Shown here: positions 1 to 5,420 of the stretch, piece by piece
Layout: the number at the start of each line of letters is the position of its first letter
Numbering within the stretch: position 1 is the stretch's first letter
Notes under the pieces: generated by a model
What the model saw: only the letters and a program-made list of their open reading frames with translations
Databases searched by the model: none
What the model was told of the DNA's origin: nothing
Position numbers and translations under genes: made by a program
Assembly (NCBI GenBank): GCA_017991025.1
Contig: JAGNMT010000293.1
Location: forward strand, 1-5,420
Length of the DNA stretch: 5,420 bases
Direction: 5' to 3'
Origin: Verrucomicrobiales bacterium
GTDB lineage: Bacteria > Verrucomicrobiota > Verrucomicrobiia > Verrucomicrobiales > DEV007

Positions 1-252
1 GGCTAGTTCGGACTGGCGGCGCTTTTCACGCAGATCGGCAGCGATGCGATTGGCCTCGGCCGCGATGGCTGGCTTCTCGGTGGCGATGGTGGCACGCACT
101 TGAGCGAGTTCGTCGAGAGCCTTGCGCAGATCCTCGTCAATCGAAGATGCGGCATCACGGTAGGCGCTCCCTTTGTCCGCAGGGGGCTCCTGCGAAAGAG
201 CAGGGAGAACGGCGGAGGTGGACAGAGTGAGGAAGAGAATAAAGCGGTTCAT
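1..252 (-). CDS. N-terminus of a TtpC-like MotA/TolQ/ExbB-family protein (partial, cut by window edge)
   Basis: Only the first 84 codons are present; the frame is open to position 1. Residues 1-20 form a signal peptide (MNRF, a hydrophobic stretch, then PALSQ). From about residue 36 the protein is a charged, Ala/Glu/Arg/Lys-rich helix with heptad character (DEDLRKALDELAQVRATI and onward), a likely periplasmic coiled coil. This matches the N-terminal arm of the large ExbB-family proteins encoded next to DUF3450 genes; Vibrio TtpC of the TonB2 system is the known example, where the protein helps energise TonB-dependent uptake at the inner membrane. The proton-channel domain would lie beyond the window and is not seen. 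The start is well supported: ATG overlaps the upstream DUF3450 stop as ATGA (252-249), and a GAGGAG ribosome site sits 5 bases upstream. Family assignment rests on context and N-terminal style. An unrelated secreted coiled-coil protein is the alternative. Confidence 0.62.
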   Translation of the reverse strand, partial: MNRFILFLTLSTSAVLPALSQEPPADKGSAYRDAASSIDEDLRKALDELAQVRATIATEKPAIAAEANRIAADLREKRRQSELA

Positions 253-1049
253 TTTTTCTCCTCGGGCTGAGCGTTGGGATTCGCTTTGGAAATCGGAAGC
301 TCGACAAAAGCGGCTGTGGCCCGCTTCGTCTGGATCTCGATCGCGGCGCGCACCCTCGCGGCGATGGTGGCATCTTCGGCCCACTGCCAGCCGGTATCAG
401 TGGGGTAGCCGTATCCGCTGTGTTTTCCCTCGGCATCGACATACCAGGCTTGCGTCATACCCAGATAGAGGATGTCGATCTCGCGGCGAGCTCCCTCTAT
501 TTCTCTGACATCCGAATAGACGGTGAACGTGTTTTGAAAATCGAGATAAGACTGGAGGACAAGAAGGACATCACGGGTCCGGTTCTGGAGTGGAGCGTCG
601 GGATCAGGCGACTCGATGCGGAGGAGGGATTCCTCGATCTTTTCGCGGAGCGGCGGAGGGAATCGGGGAAGAAGTGGAGCGAGTTGTGAGGCGAGTTCGG
701 TGAGACGCTTTTCGAGTTCGGAGCGCCAGGCTTTGAGGTCTGATTCCTCTTTCACAAACGCGGCCCGTTTCCCGGCGATCTCATTGACTCGCTGACCGGC
801 GGCTTTTACAAATTCATCGAGCTGTTCGGACTCGCGTCTTCGCACCTCGTTGAGTTGTGCCAGTGTCGCTTTTTCAGTGGCCCAGTCAGAAGCTTCTTCG
901 CTGATGAGTTGCCTGGTTTTGACCCATTGCTCCAGCTTGCTCTGCACCTCGACCGCCCCGGGGAGCGCTGAATCCTGAGCCACGACTTCGTGAGTCACCA
1001 TGACAGCGAGAAAGAGCCAGAGAGGTCGCAGATAACGGTGGGGAAACAT
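249..1049 (-). CDS. Secreted DUF3450 protein of a TonB energy-transduction cluster
   Basis: The 266-residue product has a signal peptide at residues 1-24 (PHRYLRPLWLFLAVMV, ending near VVAQ), so it is expected in the periplasm. Residues about 35-125 are a long charged helical region with coiled-coil character (EEASDWATEKATLAQLNEV through the SELEKRLTELASQL region). Near residues 182-220 is the segment I associate with the DUF3450 family: REIDILYLGMTQAWYVDAEG, then SGYGYP and a GWQW motif. Length is normal for the family. DUF3450 has no established biochemical role; its genes typically sit between a TonB-dependent receptor and a TtpC-like/ExbB/ExbD/TonB set, which is what is seen here. The inferred role is an accessory periplasmic part of that complex. 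The ATG at 1049 is chosen because it begins the signal peptide; no Shine-Dalgarno site precedes it. The TGA overlaps the next gene's ATG. Confidence 0.8.
   Translation of the reverse strand: MFPHRYLRPLWLFLAVMVTHEVVAQDSALPGAVEVQSKLEQWVKTRQLISEEASDWATEKATLAQLNEVRRRESEQLDEFVKAAGQRVNEIAGKRAAFVKEESDLKAWRSELEKRLTELASQLAPLLPRFPPPLREKIEESLLRIESPDPDAPLQNRTRDVLLVLQSYLDFQNTFTVYSDVREIEGARREIDILYLGMTQAWYVDAEGKHSGYGYPTDTGWQWAEDATIAARVRAAIEIQTKRATAAFVELPISKANPNAQPEEKK
258..263 (-). promoter_or_regulatory. Strong Shine-Dalgarno site (GAGGAG) inside the end of the DUF3450 gene
   Basis: Minus-strand GAGGAG lies 5 bases before the ATG at 252, within the last codons of the DUF3450 gene. With the ATGA stop/start overlap it fixes the start of the downstream gene and indicates translational coupling. 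It is the only convincing Shine-Dalgarno site among the starts visible in the window. Confidence 0.75.
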
Positions 1050-1092
1050 GGGGTTAAAGGAGGGGTATTCTCAGTTTGGGTCAACCGGAGAT

Positions 1093-1121
1093 CATCTAGG
1101 TTCGAGCCGGATGAATGTCAA
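1093..1121 (-). promoter_or_regulatory. Possible sigma70-type promoter before the DUF3450 gene
   Basis: In the 133-base gap between the receptor stop and the DUF3450 start, the minus strand has a perfect TTGACA (1121-1116), a 17-base spacer and TAGATG (1098-1093), which matches only 3 of 6 positions of TATAAT. Transcription would begin near 1086, leaving a leader of about 37 bases. The rest of the gap (1050-1182) shows no clear intrinsic terminator and no other gene. Read-through from the receptor gene remains equally possible. Confidence 0.35.
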
Positions 1122-1182
1122 GCCAATCGCGGGAATGCGGAGATACGGTGATCGTGGTGCAATTAAGTCAGGGGGCAGACGC

Positions 1183-3630
1183 TTATTTGGAGGCGACGGA
1201 TTTTCCACCAGTTGGGGTTGAGCGGGGCTCCCAGAGAATCTCAAACCCAAGGTAGAACTCGCGCGGTGCATTGCCACGGGCCCCTTCAGGAACGCGACTC
1301 GTTATCATGACTTCCTCGAAGAGGTTGTGAACGCCGGCGAGCAGCTTCGTGCGGTCATTGATTTGATAGTAGGCGCCGAGATCCACGATCAGGCCTCCGT
1401 CGATCTCACCCTGACGGGACGAGTTCACGGGTACCGGGGAGTTAAGGGCTGTACCGAAGGTATCGCTGACATACGTCGCAGCAAGGTCAATGCCCCAGGT
1501 GTCGGTTTCCAAGCTGATCCCGGCGGAGACTTTCCACTCGGGAATGTAGGGAATATCGGCTCCGGCGATTCCCGGTCCTCCGGCTCCGTCTCCGTAGATG
1601 TTTTCACCGCCGCCAGCACGAAGAGCCTCGTCGAGGGTGGCATCGGTCCAGGTGGTGCTGAGGAAAAGCGGCATCCGCAGGGCGCGATCCTGAAAGGGAT
1701 CGTAGCTAACCAGCGCCTCGACACCGTGCACGTTAGCAGTGCCCGCGTTGGTGGCGGGTAATCCCGTCAATCCCAATCCGGCCGCAGTGCTGATGATTTG
1801 TTCAAAATTGCTCGAAAAACCGGCGATCTCGGCATTGAAGTTGTCGCTGCGATGGCGGAAACCGAGTTCATAGTTGGTGCTTTCCTCTGGTTGTACGTTC
1901 GAGGCTAACGTATTCCTCGGCCCGGGAATGGCGACTCCCTCGTGAACGCCACCGAAGACAGCGTTCGAGTCGTCGAGCTCATAGTTGAGCCCGAGTCCCG
2001 CCACCCACCAGTCCAGCTCACCGTTGCCCACGCGAGTGACCCGGTTTGCGGCATTGTTAGCGAAGTCGGTGAAGTGAACGCCCACACGCTCGTGACGAAC
2101 ACCGGGAGACACGGTGAGATTTCCGATTTCGATATCATCTTTGAGCCAAAGAGCGGTGGCATTGGATTCTTCGTAGGCATTTCCGCCTGTGCCCGGACCC
2201 CGGTTGATGATGGTCGGGACCGCGTTGGCTCCGGTCAGAACCACATCGGTGTTCTCCTGAAAGGTGCGAATGTAGTCTTTGTGTTCCCGGACTCCGAAGT
2301 TGAAGGTGTGATCGATTCCGCCCGTTTCGAGCCGGTAGTCGCCGGAAAATTGAACACCATACGACTCGTAGGAACGGTCATTGTGGCGATAGCCGAGGTT
2401 TCCGGGAGCAAGTCCTTTGAGCGTGCGAAGGTTGGCTGCGGTTCCTGTCGGCCCGAGTGTGGTATGAAGGTCGGCACCGTTCACATTACGGATCTTGAAC
2501 CAGTCCCGTTCGAACTGGTTGTAGTAACCTGCGATCCTGACGTCGAGGTCATCGGTCAGGGCGATGCTATATTTCAAATAAGTACGGTGCTGCTCGGTGG
2601 TGATGTTGTCGAGGAAGGATCCGGCGTATCGACGGAAAGGATCAATACGGAAGTCCGCATCGGTGAGGCCGAGGTAACTTTCATCGGCATCAATGTCAGA
2701 GAAGCCGTATTTGAATTCGAATTTTTGTTCAAGCGCACTGTTTGGCTCCCATGAAAGTTTAATCATCGGCTCGATTACCTGATAACCGGTTTTGTCCGAT
2801 CCCGGAATGCTGAGCCCCGGTTCGATGGTACGGAAGCCGTCGGAACGTTTGTAATAGAGCTCCCCGAGGTAGCCGAATTTGCCGGCCTCGGTTTCGATGG
2901 TGTCGCCGTAGTGCGAATGCATCTGTGCAGTGGCGTTGCTTCCGTAGGTGGAGCGCAGGTAAAATTGTTCCTGCTCGGGGATGGGAGTGGAGAGGTAATT
3001 GATGACACCTCCGGTGGTATTCGGTCCATAGGCGATCTGGCTTGAGCCCTTGAGGATCTCAACCCCGGCCATGCGGGCAATGTTCGGTGAGTAGTAGGCC
3101 GATGGCGAAGCGTATGGTGCGGGAGCCTGGAGAATGCCGTCTTCCATTACGGTGATTTTTTCATTGCGGGTGCCATCCACCCCGCGAATGGAAATGTTGG
3201 GGAACAGGCCGGATCCATCCTCTTCCCTCGTATACACACCGGGTACCTTCGCGAAGACCCGGTTGACGTTCGTGTAGTTCTGATCCCGGATATCCTGGTT
3301 CGTGATGAAATAGCCGGATCCGGGAAGGGCGAAGGTTTCCTCGGCACCGCCGGCGATCACTTCCGGCTCAATGGAGTCATAGACTTCGATCTCAACCGGG
3401 CGCGAGACCGTAGCACGGCGAACAGTCTGAGTTGGCTCGGGAGTCCTGACGGGGGCCGATTCCACGATCGTCGCATCAAGTTCACTGGTGGTGTCGTCGA
3501 TGACTGGACCGGAGTTCGTTTCCGTGTTTTGTGCCTCGGCGAGACTCAGGGAAGTGGCGAGAAGAGTCATCAGGGTAATTCGGCGGGAAAAACCGAGCAA
3601 CCGGTAACGAGTTGAAGTGGTATCGTTCAT
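1183..3630 (-). CDS. TonB-dependent outer-membrane receptor, FecA-like
   Basis: This 815-residue receptor should import an iron chelate (or another TonB-dependent ligand) across the outer membrane using TonB/proton-motive force. Residues 1-34 are a signal peptide with twin Arg in its n-region (FSRRITLMTLLATSLSL) and a likely cut near AEAQ. Residues 35-98 are a Pro/Thr/Glu-rich linker; DATIVESAP (52-60) is a plausible TonB box. No STN signalling domain is evident, unlike E. coli FecA. The plug spans about 100-215, with PNISIRG, a VMEDGILQAPAPYASP-type segment and SAYYSPNIARM (FecA hallmarks), then VEILKGSSQIAYGPNTTGGV. The barrel follows from about 220 to FYLGFEILWE near the end. VHNLFEE and ITSRVPEGARG are typical late-barrel motifs. 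The last 14 residues extend past the usual terminal strand. I prefer ATG at 3630 over an in-frame TTG at 3669, because the latter falls inside the operator. No Shine-Dalgarno is visible. The exact ligand cannot be read from the sequence. Confidence 0.93.
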   Translation of the reverse strand: MNDTTSTRYRLLGFSRRITLMTLLATSLSLAEAQNTETNSGPVIDDTTSELDATIVESAPVRTPEPTQTVRRATVSRPVEIEVYDSIEPEVIAGGAEETFALPGSGYFITNQDIRDQNYTNVNRVFAKVPGVYTREEDGSGLFPNISIRGVDGTRNEKITVMEDGILQAPAPYASPSAYYSPNIARMAGVEILKGSSQIAYGPNTTGGVINYLSTPIPEQEQFYLRSTYGSNATAQMHSHYGDTIETEAGKFGYLGELYYKRSDGFRTIEPGLSIPGSDKTGYQVIEPMIKLSWEPNSALEQKFEFKYGFSDIDADESYLGLTDADFRIDPFRRYAGSFLDNITTEQHRTYLKYSIALTDDLDVRIAGYYNQFERDWFKIRNVNGADLHTTLGPTGTAANLRTLKGLAPGNLGYRHNDRSYESYGVQFSGDYRLETGGIDHTFNFGVREHKDYIRTFQENTDVVLTGANAVPTIINRGPGTGGNAYEESNATALWLKDDIEIGNLTVSPGVRHERVGVHFTDFANNAANRVTRVGNGELDWWVAGLGLNYELDDSNAVFGGVHEGVAIPGPRNTLASNVQPEESTNYELGFRHRSDNFNAEIAGFSSNFEQIISTAAGLGLTGLPATNAGTANVHGVEALVSYDPFQDRALRMPLFLSTTWTDATLDEALRAGGGENIYGDGAGGPGIAGADIPYIPEWKVSAGISLETDTWGIDLAATYVSDTFGTALNSPVPVNSSRQGEIDGGLIVDLGAYYQINDRTKLLAGVHNLFEEVMITSRVPEGARGNAPREFYLGFEILWEPRSTPTGGKSVASK

Positions 3631-3648
3631 GTTGAGCGCACCGTTAAT

Positions 3649-3667
3649 GATAAGAAGTCTCAGTATC
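3649..3667 (-). promoter_or_regulatory. Fur-box-like operator upstream of the receptor gene
   Basis: The minus strand reads GATACTGAGACTTCTTATC, which matches the 19-base Fur consensus (GATAATGATAATCATTATC) at 14 of 19 positions, with intact GATA and TTATC ends. Flanking T and A extend the arms to TGATA/TATCA. It ends 18 bases before the receptor ATG. Weak -10-like elements overlap it: GATACT (3667-3662) and TATCAT (3652-3647, 5 of 6 matches to TATAAT); neither has a good -35. Position, sequence and the FecA-like target agree with repression when iron is plentiful. The match was made by eye. Confidence 0.6.
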
Positions 3668-3705
3668 AAGTAAAAAATCGAGTATTTTGAAAGAAAATGG
3701 AAAAG

Positions 3706-3727
3706 AGAAAAAGCCGTGACTTTTTCT
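3706..3727 (-). terminator. AT-rich stem-loop, possible terminator between the rsuA group and the receptor gene
   Basis: AGAAAAAG (3706-3713) and CTTTTTCT (3720-3727) form a perfect 8-bp stem with a 6-base loop. On the minus strand the 3' arm is T-rich and is followed by a pyrimidine run (CTTTTCC). It lies about 95 bases past the stop of the small membrane gene and upstream of the receptor operator. The stem has only two G:C pairs, so it would be a weak terminator. A perfect 11-base palindrome, GCTCGACGAGC, lies just before it at 3730-3740. Either could instead be a protein-binding site. Confidence 0.35.
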
Positions 3728-3788
3728 TCGCTCGACGAGCTTGCCGATAGGAGACTTCTCAGAACTCCCCCTTTGTATCGTCCGGAGT

Positions 3789-3837
3789 CGTGCCGAGCGT
3801 AGCCGCTTCAAGCCGCTGCGCTTCAGCCCCTGGCACG
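3789..3837. repeat. Imperfect inverted repeat spanning the stop of the membrane-protein gene
   Basis: Outer arms CGTGCC (3789-3794) and GGCACG (3832-3837) pair perfectly; inner arms AGCG (3796-3799) and CGCT (3819-3822) can pair too. Between them AGCCGCT is repeated directly at 3801-3807 and 3811-3817. On the minus strand no T-tract follows, so this does not look like an intrinsic terminator. It may be a 3'-end mRNA structure or a single copy of a dispersed palindromic repeat. The assignment is weak. Confidence 0.3.
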
Positions 3838-4194
3838 CCGTGCAGCGATGAAGGAGCGCACTGCCATCACGGTAAAGAACAGGCAGATGACCGTCATCAC
3901 TAGAATCAATTTAGGCGCAGCGTCGGCAAAATTGACCGTGCCTTTGACGAGGCCCGGAATGAGGCGGCCCAGTCCGGCGAGGGTGCCGAGCAGAGAAAAG
4001 GTGACGGCGATGTGCATGCCCAACATGTTATTCTTTAGCGCAATAAGACCTCCGATGAGCATCAGGGCTCCAACAAAGGCAGGAATCAAAGCCGTGATCG
4101 ACTGCTTCGAGGCCCCGATCGCCTCCCAGGCGAAATAACCAACGAGACCAGTGATGATGAGAAGGATGGAACAAAGAAAAGTGAGGTTTTTCAT
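3823..4194 (-). CDS. Small four-helix integral membrane protein, function unknown
   Basis: From ATG 4194 the product has 123 residues. Four hydrophobic segments fit membrane helices: about 4-22 (LTFLCSILLIITGLVGYFAW), 33-53 (ITALIPAFVGALMLIGGLIAL region), 57-80 (containing GMHIAVTFSLLGTLAGLGRL) and 94-116 (PKLILVMTVICLFFTVMAV). The C-terminus is basic (RSFIAARRARG), which favours a cytoplasmic end. Small residues, mostly Gly and Ala, are frequent within the helices, and there is no catalytic motif or signal peptidase site. The topology loosely recalls small TMEM14-type proteins, but I do not claim homology. I chose ATG 4194 because MKN plus a hydrophobic helix starts there. An in-frame GTG at 4245, five bases below the last base of rsuA's stop-codon region, would add 17 polar residues. 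Neither start has a Shine-Dalgarno site. It sits 53 bases after rsuA in the same direction and may be co-transcribed with it. Confidence 0.75.
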   Translation of the reverse strand: MKNLTFLCSILLIITGLVGYFAWEAIGASKQSITALIPAFVGALMLIGGLIALKNNMLGMHIAVTFSLLGTLAGLGRLIPGLVKGTVNFADAAPKLILVMTVICLFFTVMAVRSFIAARRARG

Positions 4195-4247
4195 GGATGG
4201 CGGACTGATGATACGGTTAAGACAGATCGTGGAGTCGTCAATCACTT

Positions 4248-4967
4248 CTATGCGCGCCTTTGGGACTGATCAATCTCCGCTTCGCTCAGCGGCCGCCATT
4301 GCCCGGCGGCAAGGTCATCGGGGAGACGGATGGCTCCGATGCGTTCGCGATGCAACGACTTCAGCCGTATTCCGTCGAGGCGGTGGAACATGCGTTTGAT
4401 CTGGTGATAGCGGCCTTCATGGAGGGTGACCCGGGCGCGGGTCGGGGCGAGGATCTCAAGCACCGCCGGTAGGGTCGTGATGCCTTCGGTCGGGAAATGG
4501 AATCCTTCGGCAAAACGGGTCACGGCTTCAGGCGGGATCGGGCGATCCGTTTCGACGAGATAGACCTTTTCCACCTTTTGACCGGGGAGGGTGAGTGACC
4601 CGGACCAGGTGCCGTCGTTGGTGAGGAGAATGAGCCCGGTGGAACTGCGATCAAGACGTCCGGCGAGATGCAAAGTGGCTTTGTCAGGGTGCTCGATGAG
4701 ATCGAGTACGGTAGGATGTTGCGAATCGGTCGTGGCACTGAGGATGCCGGCGGGCTTGTTCAGCAGCAGGTAGAGGCGGGGCATGGCACGCTGGAGAGTT
4801 CCGTTGGTGACGGAGACCTCGTCGAATCGGGTCACCTGCCGCCGGTGATCGGACTCGGGGATTCCGGCCATCGAAATTTCTCCGGCAATGATGCGGGCTC
4901 GGGCCTCGCGGCGTCCGATTCGGAGGTGTTTGGCGATGAAATCTTCCAGTTTCAGAATGTGATTCAA
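4248..4967 (-). CDS. rsuA: 16S rRNA pseudouridine(516) synthase, RsuA type
   Basis: The product isomerises a uridine in rRNA to pseudouridine, by family knowledge U516 of 16S rRNA, in the cytoplasm on an assembling small subunit. From TTG 4967 it has 239 residues, against about 231 for E. coli RsuA. Residues 5-52 are an S4 RNA-binding domain (LKLEDFIAKHL, then RREARARIIAGEISMAG). KPAG (71-74) opens the catalytic domain. The GRLDRSSTGLILLTNDG motif (103-119) carries the catalytic Asp106. KVYLVET (134-140) and HEGRYHQIKRMF (183-194) follow; YHQ-KRMF and HRERIGAI point to RsuA rather than RluB/E/F, which usually have RQIRRMF. The start is inferred. No ATG lies near the S4 domain, and TTG 4967 overlaps the upstream gene's TGA (TTGA), suggesting reinitiation. 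A GTG at 5027 would add 20 residues lacking family character; CTG 4955 is another possibility. Confidence 0.92.
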   Translation of the reverse strand: MNHILKLEDFIAKHLRIGRREARARIIAGEISMAGIPESDHRRQVTRFDEVSVTNGTLQRAMPRLYLLLNKPAGILSATTDSQHPTVLDLIEHPDKATLHLAGRLDRSSTGLILLTNDGTWSGSLTLPGQKVEKVYLVETDRPIPPEAVTRFAEGFHFPTEGITTLPAVLEILAPTRARVTLHEGRYHQIKRMFHRLDGIRLKSLHRERIGAIRLPDDLAAGQWRPLSEAEIDQSQRRA

Positions 4968-5420
4968 CTGATCAACAACAAACGCGGTGCCTCGTTCGGC
5001 AGGGTCGCCGGAGCACGGTGTATACACGGTGGAACGGGGCTTCCCGGATAGTCTACCGCGATGCGCCAGAGGTTACCAATGCCAAAGGAGAATGGCTGGG
5101 CGAGGGGCAGGGGAGCATAGTGCAGGTCGTAGCAATTTTCGTTCAAGTAGTCGAGGAAGCTCTCGTCATCCTCCCCGCCGAATGTTTTCAGAAGTTCGGC
5201 CCGAATTTCGGGAACGTCGACCCGGCGGCGGGCCTGATCGTTGCGCAGGCCTTCACTCGGCGCTCCATGGTAGGTGCAGAGCCACGTGTCCGCCTCGATC
5301 GGAGCGCTGTCCACGTGAAAGGAGTAAACGTCGGTGGCAACGGGGCCGTCTTCGTCGCGCGGGTAAGTAATGATCGCATTAAGAACGGGATCGAGTTCGA
5401 GTTCACGCAAGAGATTCAGG
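4964..5420 (-). CDS. C-terminal portion of a DUF1826-like protein with an HxD...H...R metal-site pattern (partial)
   Basis: The frame is open through the window edge, so the true start lies outside; an in-frame TTG at 5410 is unlikely to be it. Counting from that TTG, residues 31-34 are FHVD, 46-54 TYHGAPSEG, 131-135 HRAPA and 142-147 PRLLLI, right before the stop. FHVD, TY-G-(P/S)-E and (I/V)HR-PA...RLLL in this order match what I remember of the DUF1826 family. They also fit the double-stranded beta-helix Fe(II)/2-oxoglutarate oxygenase layout: His32 and Asp34 plus distal His131 as metal ligands, and Arg143, 12 residues on, in the place of the co-substrate Arg. Enzyme activity is an inference; DUF1826 has no established function. 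An insertion of about 60 residues (55-115, acidic, SFLDYLNENCYDLHY) separates the motifs. The stop overlaps the probable rsuA start, so the two are likely translated together. Confidence 0.55.
   Translation of the reverse strand, partial: LNLLRELELDPVLNAIITYPRDEDGPVATDVYSFHVDSAPIEADTWLCTYHGAPSEGLRNDQARRRVDVPEIRAELLKTFGGEDDESFLDYLNENCYDLHYAPLPLAQPFSFGIGNLWRIAVDYPGSPVPPCIHRAPATLPNEAPRLLLIS

Noticed and set aside
1056..1065. Perfect Shine-Dalgarno-like AAAGGAGGGG on the plus strand
   Set aside because: No plus-strand start codon follows at a usable distance and no plus-strand gene is present there.
1327..1761. A 144-codon plus-strand open frame opposite the receptor C-terminal half
   Set aside because: Same reason: antisense shadow, low-complexity translation, no start signal or promoter of its own.
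1942..2754. A 270-codon open frame on the plus strand, antisense to the receptor gene
   Set aside because: It lies wholly inside the strongly supported receptor gene, shows no domain, and is best explained as a mirror of the receptor's codon bias. Its composition (Val/Glu/Gly-rich) has no recognisable motif.
3631..3669. A 13-residue N-terminal extension of the receptor from TTG 3669
   Set aside because: The TTG lies just outside the Fur-like operator, which the extension would translate through; the ATG at 3630 already gives a complete signal peptide.
3653..3759. Nine-base inverted repeat AGAAGTCTC (3653-3661) / GAGACTTCT (3751-3759)
   Set aside because: The arms are about 90 bases apart, do not extend further, and one lies in the Fur-like site; most likely chance.
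4968..5027. GTG 5027 as the rsuA start
   Set aside because: The extra 20 residues have no similarity to the S4 domain start and fully overlap the upstream gene in another frame. TTG 4967 gives the family length.
1..5420. tRNA/rRNA genes, CRISPR array, insertion sequence, phage or toxin-antitoxin genes
   Set aside because: Looked for cloverleaf-like stems, regular direct repeats, transposase or integrase motifs and terminal inverted repeats by eye; none were found.

Overview
All credible genes in this window lie on the minus strand, so the locus is read from the high-coordinate end to the low end. The protein set suggests a moderately GC-rich, Gram-negative bacterium: an 815-residue outer-membrane TonB-dependent receptor, a DUF3450 protein, and the start of a periplasmic coiled-coil/ExbB-family protein. 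The sequence style and the scarcity of Shine-Dalgarno sites resemble Verrucomicrobiota. That taxonomic guess is an inference and was not tested by any search.

First part (5420 to about 3820, minus): the 3' portion of a DUF1826-like gene with an HxD...H...R arrangement comes first. It overlaps the probable TTG start of rsuA, the 16S rRNA pseudouridine-516 synthase. A small four-helix membrane protein of unknown function follows after 53 bases. An AT-rich spacer then holds a stem-loop that may separate this group from the next.

Second part (about 3670 to 1, minus): a Fur-box-like operator sits directly in front of a FecA-type TonB-dependent receptor gene. After a 133-base gap with a possible internal promoter comes a secreted DUF3450 protein. 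Its stop codon overlaps the start of a gene whose first 84 residues (signal peptide plus coiled coil) fit the long periplasmic N-terminus of TtpC-like MotA/TolQ/ExbB proteins. The gene cuts off at the window edge. The likely reading is an iron-responsive uptake locus in which the receptor is encoded beside its own energy-transduction module; ExbB, ExbD and TonB genes would be expected just past position 1.

I found no tRNA, rRNA, CRISPR array, insertion sequence or phage gene. The locus is mostly recognisable. The less described parts are the DUF3450/TtpC-like pair, the DUF1826-like/rsuA coupling and the orphan membrane protein.
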